Assembly (NCBI GenBank): GCA_963756525.1
Contig: CAVWNR010000001.1
Span: 1,302,001-1,366,000 of the forward strand
Reading direction: 5' to 3'
Origin: CAVWNR01 sp963756525
GTDB taxonomy: Bacteria; Actinomycetota; Actinomycetes; Mycobacteriales; Jatrophihabitantaceae
DNA: 64,000 nucleotides
The stretch's first letter is position 1. Every line of letters begins with the position of its first letter. The notes beneath the pieces are model-generated. The model saw only the letters and a program-made list of their open reading frames with translations, ran no database searches and was not told the DNA's origin. The position numbers were made by a program, and so were the translations under genes. Below are positions 26,836-37,358 of this stretch, one piece after another.

Positions 26836-28122
26836 CTAGGCCGACTTCTCGCGCCGCTCGCGCTTGGGGGCCACCTCGCGTGGCACGAGCGTCGGGTAGA
26901 CGTGGTCGAGCACAGTCTCGCGGGTGATGACGACCCGGGCGACGTCCTCACGGGACGGCACCTCGTACATCACCGACAGCAGCACTTCCTCCATGATCGC
27001 GCGCAGACCGCGGGCCCCGGTGCCGCGTAGCACCGCCTGGTCGGCGATCGCCTCGAGCGCGTCGTCGGAGAACTCGAGGTCGACGTTGTCCAGTTCGAAG
27101 AGCTTGGCGTACTGCCTGACGAGTGCGTTGCGCGGCTCGGTGAGGATCTGCACCAGCGCGTCGCGGTCCAGGGGGCGCACCGAGGTGATGACCGGCAACC
27201 GGCCGATGAACTCGGGGATCAGCCCGAACTTCATCAGGTCCTCGGGCATGACATCGGCGAAGACGTCGGTCTGGTCACGCTCGAACTTCGTGCGCAGCTC
27301 CGCGCCGAAGCCCAGCCCCTTCTTCCCGATGCGGCTCTCGATGATCGCATCCAGGCCGGCGAACGCGCCGCCGACGATGAACAGCACGTTCGTCGTGTCG
27401 ATCTGGATGAACTCCTGGTGCGGGTGCTTGCGGCCGCCCTGCGGCGGCACGGAGGCGGTCGTCCCCTCAAGGATCTTCAGCAGCGCCTGCTGCACGCCCT
27501 CGCCGGAGACGTCGCGGGTGATCGACGGGTTCTCGGCCTTGCGCGCGATCTTGTCGACCTCGTCGATGTAGATGATCCCGGTCTCGGCGCGCTTGACGTC
27601 GTAGTCGGCGGCCTGGATGAGCTTGAGCAGGATGTTCTCGACGTCCTCGCCGACGTAACCGGCCTCGGTGAGCGCGGTGGCGTCGGCGATGGCGAACGGG
27701 ACGTTGAGCATCCGGGCGAGCGTCTGGGCCAGCAGCGTCTTGCCGGACCCGGTGGGGCCGAGCAGCAGGATGTTGGACTTGGCGAGTTCGACGACCGCGT
27801 CCGGGTTGCGCGGCTTCGCGTCGCCGCCGGCCTGTACCCGCTTGTAGTGGTTGTAGACCGCCACCGCGAGCGTCTTCTTGGCCTGGTCCTGGCCGACGAC
27901 GTAGCCGTTGAGGAAGTCGTAGATCTCGCTCGGCTTGGGCAGCTCGTCGAAGCTGAACTCGCTGGTCTCGGCCAGCTCCTCTTCGATGATCTCGTTACAC
28001 AGGTCGATGCACTCGTCGCAGATGTAGACACCCGGCCCCGCGATCAGCTTCTTGACCTGCTTCTGGCTCTTGCCGCAGAAGGAGCACTTGAGCAGGTCGC
28101 CCGTCTCGCCCACACGTGCCAC
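26836..28122 (-). CDS. clpX: ATP-dependent Clp protease ATP-binding subunit ClpX
   Basis: AAA+ unfoldase feeding ClpP. From GTG 28122 (VARVGETGDLLKCSFC) the product is 428 residues, the normal size. The N-terminal zinc finger has CSFC and CDECIDLC, Walker A is GPTGSGKT, the pore loop GYVGED and Walker B IIYIDEVDKI follow. A longer frame to 28182 is open but atypical. It is the last gene of the tig-clpP1-clpP2-clpX cluster. Confidence 0.96.
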   Translation of the reverse strand: MARVGETGDLLKCSFCGKSQKQVKKLIAGPGVYICDECIDLCNEIIEEELAETSEFSFDELPKPSEIYDFLNGYVVGQDQAKKTLAVAVYNHYKRVQAGGDAKPRNPDAVVELAKSNILLLGPTGSGKTLLAQTLARMLNVPFAIADATALTEAGYVGEDVENILLKLIQAADYDVKRAETGIIYIDEVDKIARKAENPSITRDVSGEGVQQALLKILEGTTASVPPQGGRKHPHQEFIQIDTTNVLFIVGGAFAGLDAIIESRIGKKGLGFGAELRTKFERDQTDVFADVMPEDLMKFGLIPEFIGRLPVITSVRPLDRDALVQILTEPRNALVRQYAKLFELDNVDLEFSDDALEAIADQAVLRGTGARGLRAIMEEVLLSVMYEVPSREDVARVVITRETVLDHVYPTLVPREVAPKRERREKSA

Positions 28123-28260
28123 GAGTGAATCGGTCCCCTCTGTGCCGTCCTGCTTACGCCCGCGGATGGACCGAGCGCTCACCGCCCGGGATTCGAACGG
28201 TACCCGGAAACCCGTGGGAAGTCCCCTGCAATCACGATCCCGGGCGTGTTACGTGCCGGC

Positions 28261-28896
28261 TCAGGAGACCAGCTTGCGGGTGTTGATGACGTCGTCCACG
28301 ATGCCGTACGCCTTGGCCTGCTCGGCGGTGAAGATCTTGTCCCGCTCGACGTCGGCGCGCACCTGCTCGACGGTCTGCCCGGTGTGCCGGGAGAGGATCT
28401 GCTCCATCAGGTCGCGCATCCGCAGAATCTCGTTGGCCTGGATCTCCAGGTCGGAGATCTGCATGGCGCCCTCGGTGCCACCGGACGGCTGGTGGATGAG
28501 GATGCGCGACTGCGGCAGTGCGTATCGCTTCCCCTGGGTGCCGGCGGCGAGGATCACCGCGGCGGCGGACGCGGCCTGGCCCATGCAGTAGGTCTGGATC
28601 TCGGGCCGGATGTACTGCATGGTGTCGTAGATCGCGGTGAGCGCGGTGAACGAACCGCCCGGCGAGTTGATGTAGATCTGGATGTCGCGGTCGGGGTCGG
28701 TGGACTCCAGCACGATCAGCTGGGCCATGACGTCGTTGGCTACGACGTCGTCGATCGGCGCCCCGAGGAAGATGATCCGCTCCTCGAAGAGCTTGTTGTA
28801 CGGATTCGACTCCTTGATCCCGTAATTGGTGCGCTCGACGAACGACGGCAGCACGTAGCGGGCAGACGGGCCCTGCCCCGGAACGAACAGGCTCAT
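28261..28896 (-). CDS. clpP2: ClpP protease subunit (second copy, ClpP2-like)
   Basis: Serine peptidase subunit of 211 residues from ATG 28896. The catalytic serine is in YCMGQAASAAAVIL, the histidine in RILIHQPSGG and the aspartate in the EQILSRHTGQ..ERDKIF part. Thirteen bases separate it from the upstream clpP1 stop, indicating one operon. Actinobacteria need both ClpP1 and ClpP2 to form a mixed active tetradecamer; which is which is assigned by order and by the YGIKESNPYNKLFEERI N-terminus typical of ClpP2. Confidence 0.93.
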   Translation of the reverse strand: MSLFVPGQGPSARYVLPSFVERTNYGIKESNPYNKLFEERIIFLGAPIDDVVANDVMAQLIVLESTDPDRDIQIYINSPGGSFTALTAIYDTMQYIRPEIQTYCMGQAASAAAVILAAGTQGKRYALPQSRILIHQPSGGTEGAMQISDLEIQANEILRMRDLMEQILSRHTGQTVEQVRADVERDKIFTAEQAKAYGIVDDVINTRKLVS

Positions 28897-28909
28897 TTCG
28901 GACTCTCCC

Positions 28910-29554
28910 TCACTCCGCCGGGCTGACCCCGCCGGGAACCTCGCTGGCCCGACGGACGATGTGGTCGACGAACCCGTACCCCAACGCCTGCTCCGCGGTG
29001 AACCACCGGTCGCGGTCGCCGTCGGCCATGATCTTCTCAACCGACTGACCGGTGTGCTGGGCGGTGATCTCGGCCATCTCCTGCTTGGTGAGGTTCCACT
29101 GCTCGGCCTGGATCTTGATGTCCGAGGCGGTGCCGCCGAGGCCGGCCGAGCCTTGGTGCATGAGGATCCGGGCGTGCGGCAGGGCGTAGCGCTTGCCCTT
29201 GGTGCCGGCCGAGAGCAGGAACTGACCCATCGACGCGGCAAGCCCCATCGCCCAGGTCGCGACATCGCAGTCGATGAGCTCCATGGTGTCGAAGATCGCC
29301 ATGCCGGCGGTGACCGAGCCGCCCGGCGAGTTGATGTACAGGTTGACGTCGCGCTTGGCGTCCTCGGCGGCGAGCAGGAGCAACTGCGCGCAGATCTGGT
29401 TGGCGATGGCGTCGTCCACCGGTTGGCCGAGGAAGATGATCCGCTCGCGGAGCAGCCGGTCGTAGACGGAGTCGTTGAGGTTCATGCCGGCGCCGGGGCT
29501 GCGCAGCTGCACCCCGACGTGCGGCGCGAGCGGCGGCTGCGGATCCAAGCGGCT
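28910..29554 (-). CDS. clpP1: ClpP protease subunit (first copy, ClpP1-like)
   Basis: Serine peptidase subunit, 214 residues if started at GTG 29554, which has GGAAGGTAGGA just upstream; the internal ATG at 29485 (MNLNDSVYDRLLRERIIFLG) is the alternative. Catalytic Ser in GLAASMGQFL, His in ARILMHQGSAG, Asp in the GDRDRWFTAEQAL part. It lies about 100 bases behind tig and is followed by clpP2. Confidence 0.93.
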   Translation of the reverse strand, partial: SRLDPQPPLAPHVGVQLRSPGAGMNLNDSVYDRLLRERIIFLGQPVDDAIANQICAQLLLLAAEDAKRDVNLYINSPGGSVTAGMAIFDTMELIDCDVATWAMGLAASMGQFLLSAGTKGKRYALPHARILMHQGSAGLGGTASDIKIQAEQWNLTKQEMAEITAQHTGQSVEKIMADGDRDRWFTAEQALGYGFVDHIVRRASEVPGGVSPAE

Positions 29555-29656
29555 CACAGGTCCTACCTTCCCGGACGGTTGCATGTCATCGACCCTAACC
29601 GGCGCTCCGGTCCCGGGAGTCCCCAGATCTGGCCCGTTTCGCTGTGGGCGTGACGC

Positions 29657-31045
29657 TCACTGCTCGTCGGCATCGACGTCGACGTCGACGTCGGCGTCCT
29701 CCTCCGGCTCACCGTCCTCGGCGAACCGGGCCGGGCTGAGCGCGGCGAGGTCGACCGCGTTGCCCGACGCGTCGGTGATCTTGGCGGACTCGAGCAAGGT
29801 GGCGAGGGCCTTGTTGCGCCGGACGTCGGCCATCAGTGCGGGCAGGTTCCCGCCCTGCACGATCTGGTTGGCAAACTCCTGCGGGGCGACGTTGTAGCGG
29901 GCTGCCTGCCGGACGAGATACTCGGTCAGCTCGGCGTCGCCGACGCTCAGCTGCTCGGCGTCCGCGACCGCGTCGAGGAGGAATTGCGCCTTCACCGACT
30001 TCTGCGCCGAATCCCGCAGCTCACTGGTGAAGTCGTCGCGCGTCTGTCCCTGCCGGGCCAGGAACTCGTCGAAGAGCGTGTCGTCGTGGCCGAGCGAGTG
30101 CACGACGTCGTGCTCGCGGTAGCCCACCTCGGCGGTCACGGCCGACTCGGGCAGCGGGAAGTCGACACTGTCGAGCAGCTTCTCGAGAACCCGGTCGCGG
30201 GCCTGGCTGCCCTGTTCGAGCAGCCGCACCCGGCCGAGGCGGGTGCGCAGGTCGTCGCGCAGCTCGGCGACGGTGTCGAACTCGCTGGCGAGCTGGGCGA
30301 ACTCGTCGTCGGCGGCCGGCAGCTCCTTCTCCTTCACCGAGTTGACGGTGACGGTGACCTCGGCCTGCTCGCCGGCGTGGTCTTCCTCGCGCAGCTCGGT
30401 CTCGAAGGTCTTGGACTCACCGGCGGCCATGCCGCTCAGCGCGTCGTCGAGGCCCTCCACCAGGTCGCCGGAGCCGACGCTGTAGGAGAGGTTCGTCGCC
30501 GAGCCGCCCTCGACCTCCGCCCCGCCGACCCGGGTGACCAGGTCGATCGTGACGTAGTCGCCGGCCTGCACAGCCCGGTCGACGGCGGTGAGTGTCGCGA
30601 AGCGGTCGCGCAGAGCGTCGAGCTGCTCGTCGACATCGGCCTCGGTGACCTCGGCGTCGTCGACGGAGACCTCGATCCCCTCGAGGGCCGGCAGGCTTAT
30701 CTGCGGGCGCACGTCCACCTCGGCGGTGAAACTGAGCAGCTCACCGTCGTCGAGTTTGGTCACCTCGATCTCCGGCTGGCCGAGCGCCTGAACCCCGGCC
30801 TCGCGCACGGCGTCGCCGTAGGCCTTGGGGAGCGCGGAGTTGACGGCCTCCTCCAGCACCGCCGCCCGGCCGATGCGCTGGTCGATGATCCGGGCCGGCA
30901 CCTTGCCGGGACGAAAGCCCGGCACGCGCACCTGGGACGCGATCTTCTTGTAGGCGGCCTCCAGGCTCGGCTTCAGCTCGTCGAACGGCAGCTCGACGGC
31001 CAGCTTGACGCGGGTCGGGCCGACGTTCTCGACGGTGCTCTTCAC
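29657..31045 (-). CDS. tig: Trigger factor
   Basis: Ribosome-bound chaperone and prolyl isomerase of 462 residues. The N-terminal ribosome-binding domain contains VPGFRPGKVPARIIDQRIG, the PPIase domain starts near residue 160 (VQAGDYVTIDLV), and the long helical C-terminal domain ends in an Asp/Glu/Val-rich tail (EPEEDADVDVDVDADEQ). Immediately upstream is tRNA-Pro; downstream are the clp genes. Confidence 0.96.
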   Translation of the reverse strand: MKSTVENVGPTRVKLAVELPFDELKPSLEAAYKKIASQVRVPGFRPGKVPARIIDQRIGRAAVLEEAVNSALPKAYGDAVREAGVQALGQPEIEVTKLDDGELLSFTAEVDVRPQISLPALEGIEVSVDDAEVTEADVDEQLDALRDRFATLTAVDRAVQAGDYVTIDLVTRVGGAEVEGGSATNLSYSVGSGDLVEGLDDALSGMAAGESKTFETELREEDHAGEQAEVTVTVNSVKEKELPAADDEFAQLASEFDTVAELRDDLRTRLGRVRLLEQGSQARDRVLEKLLDSVDFPLPESAVTAEVGYREHDVVHSLGHDDTLFDEFLARQGQTRDDFTSELRDSAQKSVKAQFLLDAVADAEQLSVGDAELTEYLVRQAARYNVAPQEFANQIVQGGNLPALMADVRRNKALATLLESAKITDASGNAVDLAALSPARFAEDGEPEEDADVDVDVDADEQ

Positions 31046-31087
31046 GGTGCTCCTTGCGCGGATGGGGAAACGGGCGTCCGGCGTCGG

Positions 31088-31161
31088 TCGGGGTGGCGGG
31101 ATTCGAACCCACGGCCCCTCGCTCCCAAAGCGAGTGCGCTACCAAGCTGCGCCACACCCCG
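31088..31161 (-). tRNA. tRNA-Pro (anticodon TGG)
   Basis: A complete cloverleaf on the minus strand: acceptor CGGGGTG pairs with CACCCCG, the D-arm is GCGCAGCTTGGTAGCGC, the anticodon loop TTTGGGA gives TGG, and the T-arm contains GTTCGAATC. No CCA is encoded. It is divergent from tRNA-Gly 55 bases away. Confidence 0.95.
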
Positions 31162-31216
31162 GGCGCTGACGGGCCAAGTGTACGGGCGGCCCGCGCTACC
31201 CTGATCCGGACGCAGC

Positions 31217-31287
31217 GCGGGTGTAGCTCAATGGCAGAGCCCCTGCCTTCCAAGCAGGCGGTGCGGGTTCGATTCCCGTCACCCGCT
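31217..31287 (+). tRNA. tRNA-Gly (anticodon TCC)
   Basis: Complete cloverleaf: acceptor GCGGGTG/CACCCGC, D-arm GCTCAATGGCAGAGC, anticodon loop CTTCCAA with TCC, T-arm GTTCGATTC. CCA is not encoded. Confidence 0.95.
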
Positions 31288-31308
31288 CGGTTCGGGCACG
31301 ATGGGCCG

Positions 31309-31664
31309 GTGAGCGAATTGTCGGGTGGCACCGCACGCCGGCGTCGCCGCCGCGCGAGCTCGGCTCAGGCCTCCCCCGCACCGGTCGCCGAGCCGCCGCC
31401 GATTCCCGAGCCGTCGCCGATTCCCGAGCCGCCCACCGCTGCGCCGCGGCCGACCGAAGAGACGCACCGCACCCCGCGTCGGCAGCGCACCGACCCGGTA
31501 GAACGCGGGCTGCGCGATCTGGTCGGCGCCGGGCCGTCGCAGCTGGGTGTCAGCCGGGCGCTGCGCGGTCGCGACGTCAACCGCCCCAGCGCCGAGGACC
31601 TCGCCGCCGCCGAACAGGAGGTCGTCGTCGTGCGCCGGCATTGGAAGCCGAGCGGCAACGACTT

Positions 31665-31668
<4 letters not shown>
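31309..31668 (+). CDS. Small conserved actinobacterial protein of unknown function
   Basis: A 119-residue protein from GTG 31309, 21 bases after tRNA-Gly. The N-terminal half is basic, then Pro/Glu-rich (repeated PIPEPSPIPEPP), so it is probably disordered; the C-terminal half (RGLRDLVGAGPSQLGVSRAL ... DLAAAEQEVVVVRRHWKP) is the conserved part seen next to rpiB in other actinobacteria. No function is known to me. Its stop overlaps the rpiB stop region tail-to-tail by four bases. Confidence 0.75.
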
Positions 31669-32135
<467 letters not shown>

Positions 32136-32196
32136 GGCGCGCATCATCCCAGCCTGGGCAGCGACGCATGGCCGCAGGCTGGGGGACGATGGGATG

Positions 32197-32452
32197 GTGA
32201 GGACCGAGCGACGCTTGCGGAGCGAGCAGTGAGCACCGAGCGACGCTTGCGGAGCGAGCAGTGAGCACCGAGCGACGCTTGCGGAGCGAGCAGTGAGCAC
32301 CGAGCGACGCTTGCGGAGCGAGCAGTGAGCACCGAGCGACGCTTGCGGAGCGAGCAGTGAGCACCGAGCGACGCTTGCGGAGCGAGCAGTGAGCACCGAG
32401 CGACGCTTGCGGAGCGAGCAGTGAGCACCGAGCGACGCTTGCGGAGCGAGCA
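32197..32452 (+). repeat. Eight exact-phase tandem copies of a 32-bp unit, each with SD-like GGAG, GTG start and overlapping stop (MIRU-like)
   Basis: Units start at 32197, 32229, 32261, 32293, 32325, 32357, 32389 and 32421. They are identical except one base in the first (GTGAGG instead of GTGAGC). Each unit reads GTG AGC ACC GAG CGA CGC and so on for 11 codons, and its TGA overlaps the GTG of the next unit (GTGA). Each unit holds GGAG six bases before the next GTG. The ninth GTG in phase, at 32453, is the start of the CtaG-like gene. Read on the minus strand it only extends the rpiB frame with periodic junk. The layout resembles mycobacterial MIRU elements, which also carry mini-ORFs overlapping neighbouring starts and stops. 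Confidence 0.9.
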
Positions 32453-33409
32453 GTGACCTCGACCGTGGGCCCGCTGACGGCGGCGGCGACCGTGACCGCG
32501 TGGACGCTGCAGCCCCTCGCGGTGGCCGCCGTCGTCCTCGCCGGCGTCTGGTACTGGCGGGGCGTCGCGGTCTTGCGCCGCCGCCGCGAGCGCTGGTCTG
32601 CCGCCCGCAGCAGCATGTTCGGGCTCGGGCTGGCGCTGGTCATGTGGACGACCTGCGGCTTCCCGCAGGTGTACGCACGGGCCCTTTTCGCCACGTGGGT
32701 ATCGCAGATGCTGGCCCTGCTCCTGGTGATCCCGGCAGTGCTGATGGCCGGGCAGCCCGTGGAGCTGGAGCACCGCCTTCGGGGCAGCCGTGCGCTGGGG
32801 TGGCGGTTCCTGAACTCCGGGATCGGCCGGGCACTGGGCAGCCCGCTGGTCGGCCCGGCGATCATCCCGATCGTCTCGGCGGTGCTGTTCTTCGGTCCGC
32901 TACCCGGCTGGGCGATCGGTATCGCGCCGGTCGGCTGGGTCCTCGAACTCCTCCTGGGGCTGCTCGGCTCGATGATCGTCCTGCCGCTGGTGAGCTCGGT
33001 AGAGGACCGTGCCTCGCTGGCGGTCGGACTCGCCGTGGCGGTCGGGTTCCTGGAGCTGCTGCTGGACGCCGTCCCCGGCATTGTGCTGCGGCTGAACACC
33101 CACCTGTCGTCCACCTTCTTCGACTACCGCGCCGCGAACGGGTGGGCGCCGACGCCGGTGCACGACCAGCAGTGGGGCGGCGGGATCCTCTGGGGAGCCG
33201 CCGAGGCGCTGGACCTGCCGTTCCTGATCCTGGTGTTCCGGCAGTGGCTGGTCGCGGACGAGCGCGAGGCGGCGCAGATCGACACAGTGCTCGACGCCGA
33301 GCGCATCGCCCGCGGCGCGGTCGAGGGGGACGCCGACGCGCAGGCGGATGCTCCGTGGTGGCTCACCGACGAGGCGATGCGGGAGCGGATGCGCCGCCGC
33401 GGCGGCTGA
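32453..33409 (+). CDS. Cytochrome c oxidase assembly protein, CtaG/Caa3_CtaG family
   Basis: A 318-residue polytopic membrane protein with about seven transmembrane helices (first at residues 14-34), and family-like motifs such as MWTTCGFPQVYARALF, a HxxLL-type membrane region and LNTHLSSTFFDYRAANGWAP. CtaG-type proteins help insert copper into the aa3 oxidase. The GTG at 32453 is the ninth in-phase GTG of the tandem array, with GGAG from the last unit six bases upstream, so translation start probably depends on the array. A possible oxidase subunit (CtaJ-like) is encoded at 40 kb. Confidence 0.8.
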   Translation: MTSTVGPLTAAATVTAWTLQPLAVAAVVLAGVWYWRGVAVLRRRRERWSAARSSMFGLGLALVMWTTCGFPQVYARALFATWVSQMLALLLVIPAVLMAGQPVELEHRLRGSRALGWRFLNSGIGRALGSPLVGPAIIPIVSAVLFFGPLPGWAIGIAPVGWVLELLLGLLGSMIVLPLVSSVEDRASLAVGLAVAVGFLELLLDAVPGIVLRLNTHLSSTFFDYRAANGWAPTPVHDQQWGGGILWGAAEALDLPFLILVFRQWLVADEREAAQIDTVLDAERIARGAVEGDADAQADAPWWLTDEAMRERMRRRGG

Positions 33410-33443
33410 CGCGGGCCGCGCCGCCGCCCCGTAGCCCTGCTCA

Positions 33444-33488
33444 TGATCATGTTGTTCGTGCAGAATTCCTGCACGAACAACATGATCA
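33444..33488. terminator. Perfect 20-bp palindromic hairpin between convergent genes
   Basis: Arms 33444-33463 and 33469-33488 are exact complements around the 5-base loop AATTC. It lies 34 bases after the CtaG-like stop and 17 before the stop of the convergent Rv2466c-like gene, so a bidirectional terminator is likely. The left arm recurs exactly at 39448-39467. Confidence 0.7.
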
Positions 33489-33505
33489 CGGCGAAGGGAG
33501 CCGGC

Positions 33506-34123
33506 TCAGGTGAACTGCGGTGACTCGGTGCGGGTGCGCTTGAGCTCGAAGAAGTACGGATAGCCGGCGAGCAGCCGGGTGCCGTCCCAGATCCGCAGCG
33601 CCTCCTCGCCGCGCGGGATCCGGCTGAGCACCGGCCCGAAGAACGCGGCGCCGTCGACGTGGATGGTGGGCGTACCGACCTCGTAGCCCACCGGGTCCAT
33701 CCCGGCGCAATGGGACTTGCGCAGCGCCTCGTCGTAGTCGCTCGACTCGGCGGCGTCGGCCAGCGACGCCGGCAGCCCGACCGACTCCAGCGCCTCGACG
33801 ATCGTGGCGCGATCCAACTGACGTCCCTCGTTGTGCCGGCGAGTGCCGAGCGCGGTGTAGAGGTCGCGAAGCACACCGCTGCCGTGCTGCTCCTCCGCCG
33901 CCATGCAGACCCGCACCGGGCCCAGCCATCCGGGAATTCGCGCGCGGTAGTCCTCGGAGATGTCGTCGCGGTTCTCGTTGAGCAGCGAGAGCGACATGAC
34001 GTGGAACGCGAGATGCATCGGCCGCAGCTTGTCGACTTCTAGGATCCAGCGCGAGGTGACCCAGGCGAACGGGCAGGCAGGGTCGAACCAGAAGTCGACC
34101 GTGGGGGTGTCGGGGGACGTCAT
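33506..34123 (-). CDS. Rv2466c-like mycothiol-dependent oxidoreductase (DsbA/FrnE fold), second active-site Cys missing
   Basis: A 205-residue thioredoxin-fold protein closely matching, from memory, Rv2466c (mycothiol-dependent nitroreductase): FWFDPACPFAWVTSRWILEV, NENRDDISEDYRARIPGW, RKSHCAGMDPVGYEVGTPTI and FELKRTRTESPQF are all recognisable. The family active site is CPWC or similar; here it is CPFA at about residues 18-21, leaving a single cysteine. A one-cysteine mechanism with mycothiol, or loss of activity, is inferred. As in mycobacteria it is next to pepN; a peroxiredoxin gene lies 30 bases upstream. Confidence 0.88.
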   Translation of the reverse strand: MTSPDTPTVDFWFDPACPFAWVTSRWILEVDKLRPMHLAFHVMSLSLLNENRDDISEDYRARIPGWLGPVRVCMAAEEQHGSGVLRDLYTALGTRRHNEGRQLDRATIVEALESVGLPASLADAAESSDYDEALRKSHCAGMDPVGYEVGTPTIHVDGAAFFGPVLSRIPRGEEALRIWDGTRLLAGYPYFFELKRTRTESPQFT

Positions 34124-34153
34124 GCGTCCAACCTACCCGCCTAGTTGAACTCT

Positions 34154-34609
34154 CTACCGTGTCGTTGGCCGCAGTGCCGCCAGTGCGCGGTCGGCGTGGG
34201 TGTTCATGTTGAACTCGCTGGCGATGACGTCACGGACGCGGCGGTCGGGGTCGATGACGAACGTGACCCGCTTGACCGGCAGCAGGCCGAAGCGCCGCTT
34301 GACGCCGAACCCCTCCGCCACCGCGCCGTCGGCATCGGCGAGCAGCGGGAACCCGAGCGCGTACTGGTCGGCGAAGCGCTTCTGCTTGCCGACCGCGTCG
34401 ACACTGATGCCCACCGGGCGCGCGCCGGCCGCTGCGAACTCGGCGGCCAGGTCGCGGAAGTGGCAACTCTCCCGCGTGCATCCCGGGCTCGACGCCGCCG
34501 GGTAGAAGAACAGCACGACCGGCCCGTCGGCGAGCAGCTCGGAGAGGCGACGCAAGGTGCCGTCCTGGTCGGACAACTCGAAGTCCGGGGCCTGATCACC
34601 GGGGCGCAT
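34154..34609 (-). CDS. Peroxiredoxin, Bcp/PrxQ type
   Basis: Thiol peroxidase of 151 residues from ATG 34609 (MRPGDQAPDFELSDQDG). The peroxidatic cysteine is in FFYPAASSPGCTRESCHFRDLA, with the resolving cysteine five residues later as in PrxQ. An extended start at 34639 is possible. It lies upstream of the Rv2466c-like oxidoreductase, suggesting a shared redox role, and is divergent from pepN with 72 bases between starts. Confidence 0.92.
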   Translation of the reverse strand: MRPGDQAPDFELSDQDGTLRRLSELLADGPVVLFFYPAASSPGCTRESCHFRDLAAEFAAAGARPVGISVDAVGKQKRFADQYALGFPLLADADGAVAEGFGVKRRFGLLPVKRVTFVIDPDRRVRDVIASEFNMNTHADRALAALRPTTR

Positions 34610-34681
34610 GCCGCCACGGTAAACCGTGCGAGACTCCACCGGAACCGCTGTCGCTCGAAGCCGCAGACCGCAGGAGGCTCA

Positions 34682-37264
<2,583 letters not shown>

Positions 37265-37358
37265 TCGACGTAATCGACCTTCCTCGCCAGGGGGGTCGAC
37301 ACGGTCCGGGGTGCGGTGGCAGAGTCGGAACCTCGATCGATCGGGAGGGTCGTTCGAG

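Noticed and set aside
28183..28260. tRNA-like T-arm (CCGTTCGAATCCCGG) between clpX and clpP2
   Set aside because: No acceptor, D or anticodon arms could be drawn around it; the match is limited to one stem-loop.
32197..32452. Regular 32-bp repeats as a CRISPR array
   Set aside because: The units are contiguous with no spacers, and no cas genes are near.
34145..34681. N-terminal extension of pepN
   Set aside because: It is antisense to a clear peroxiredoxin gene, and AGGAGG sits just before GTG 34682.
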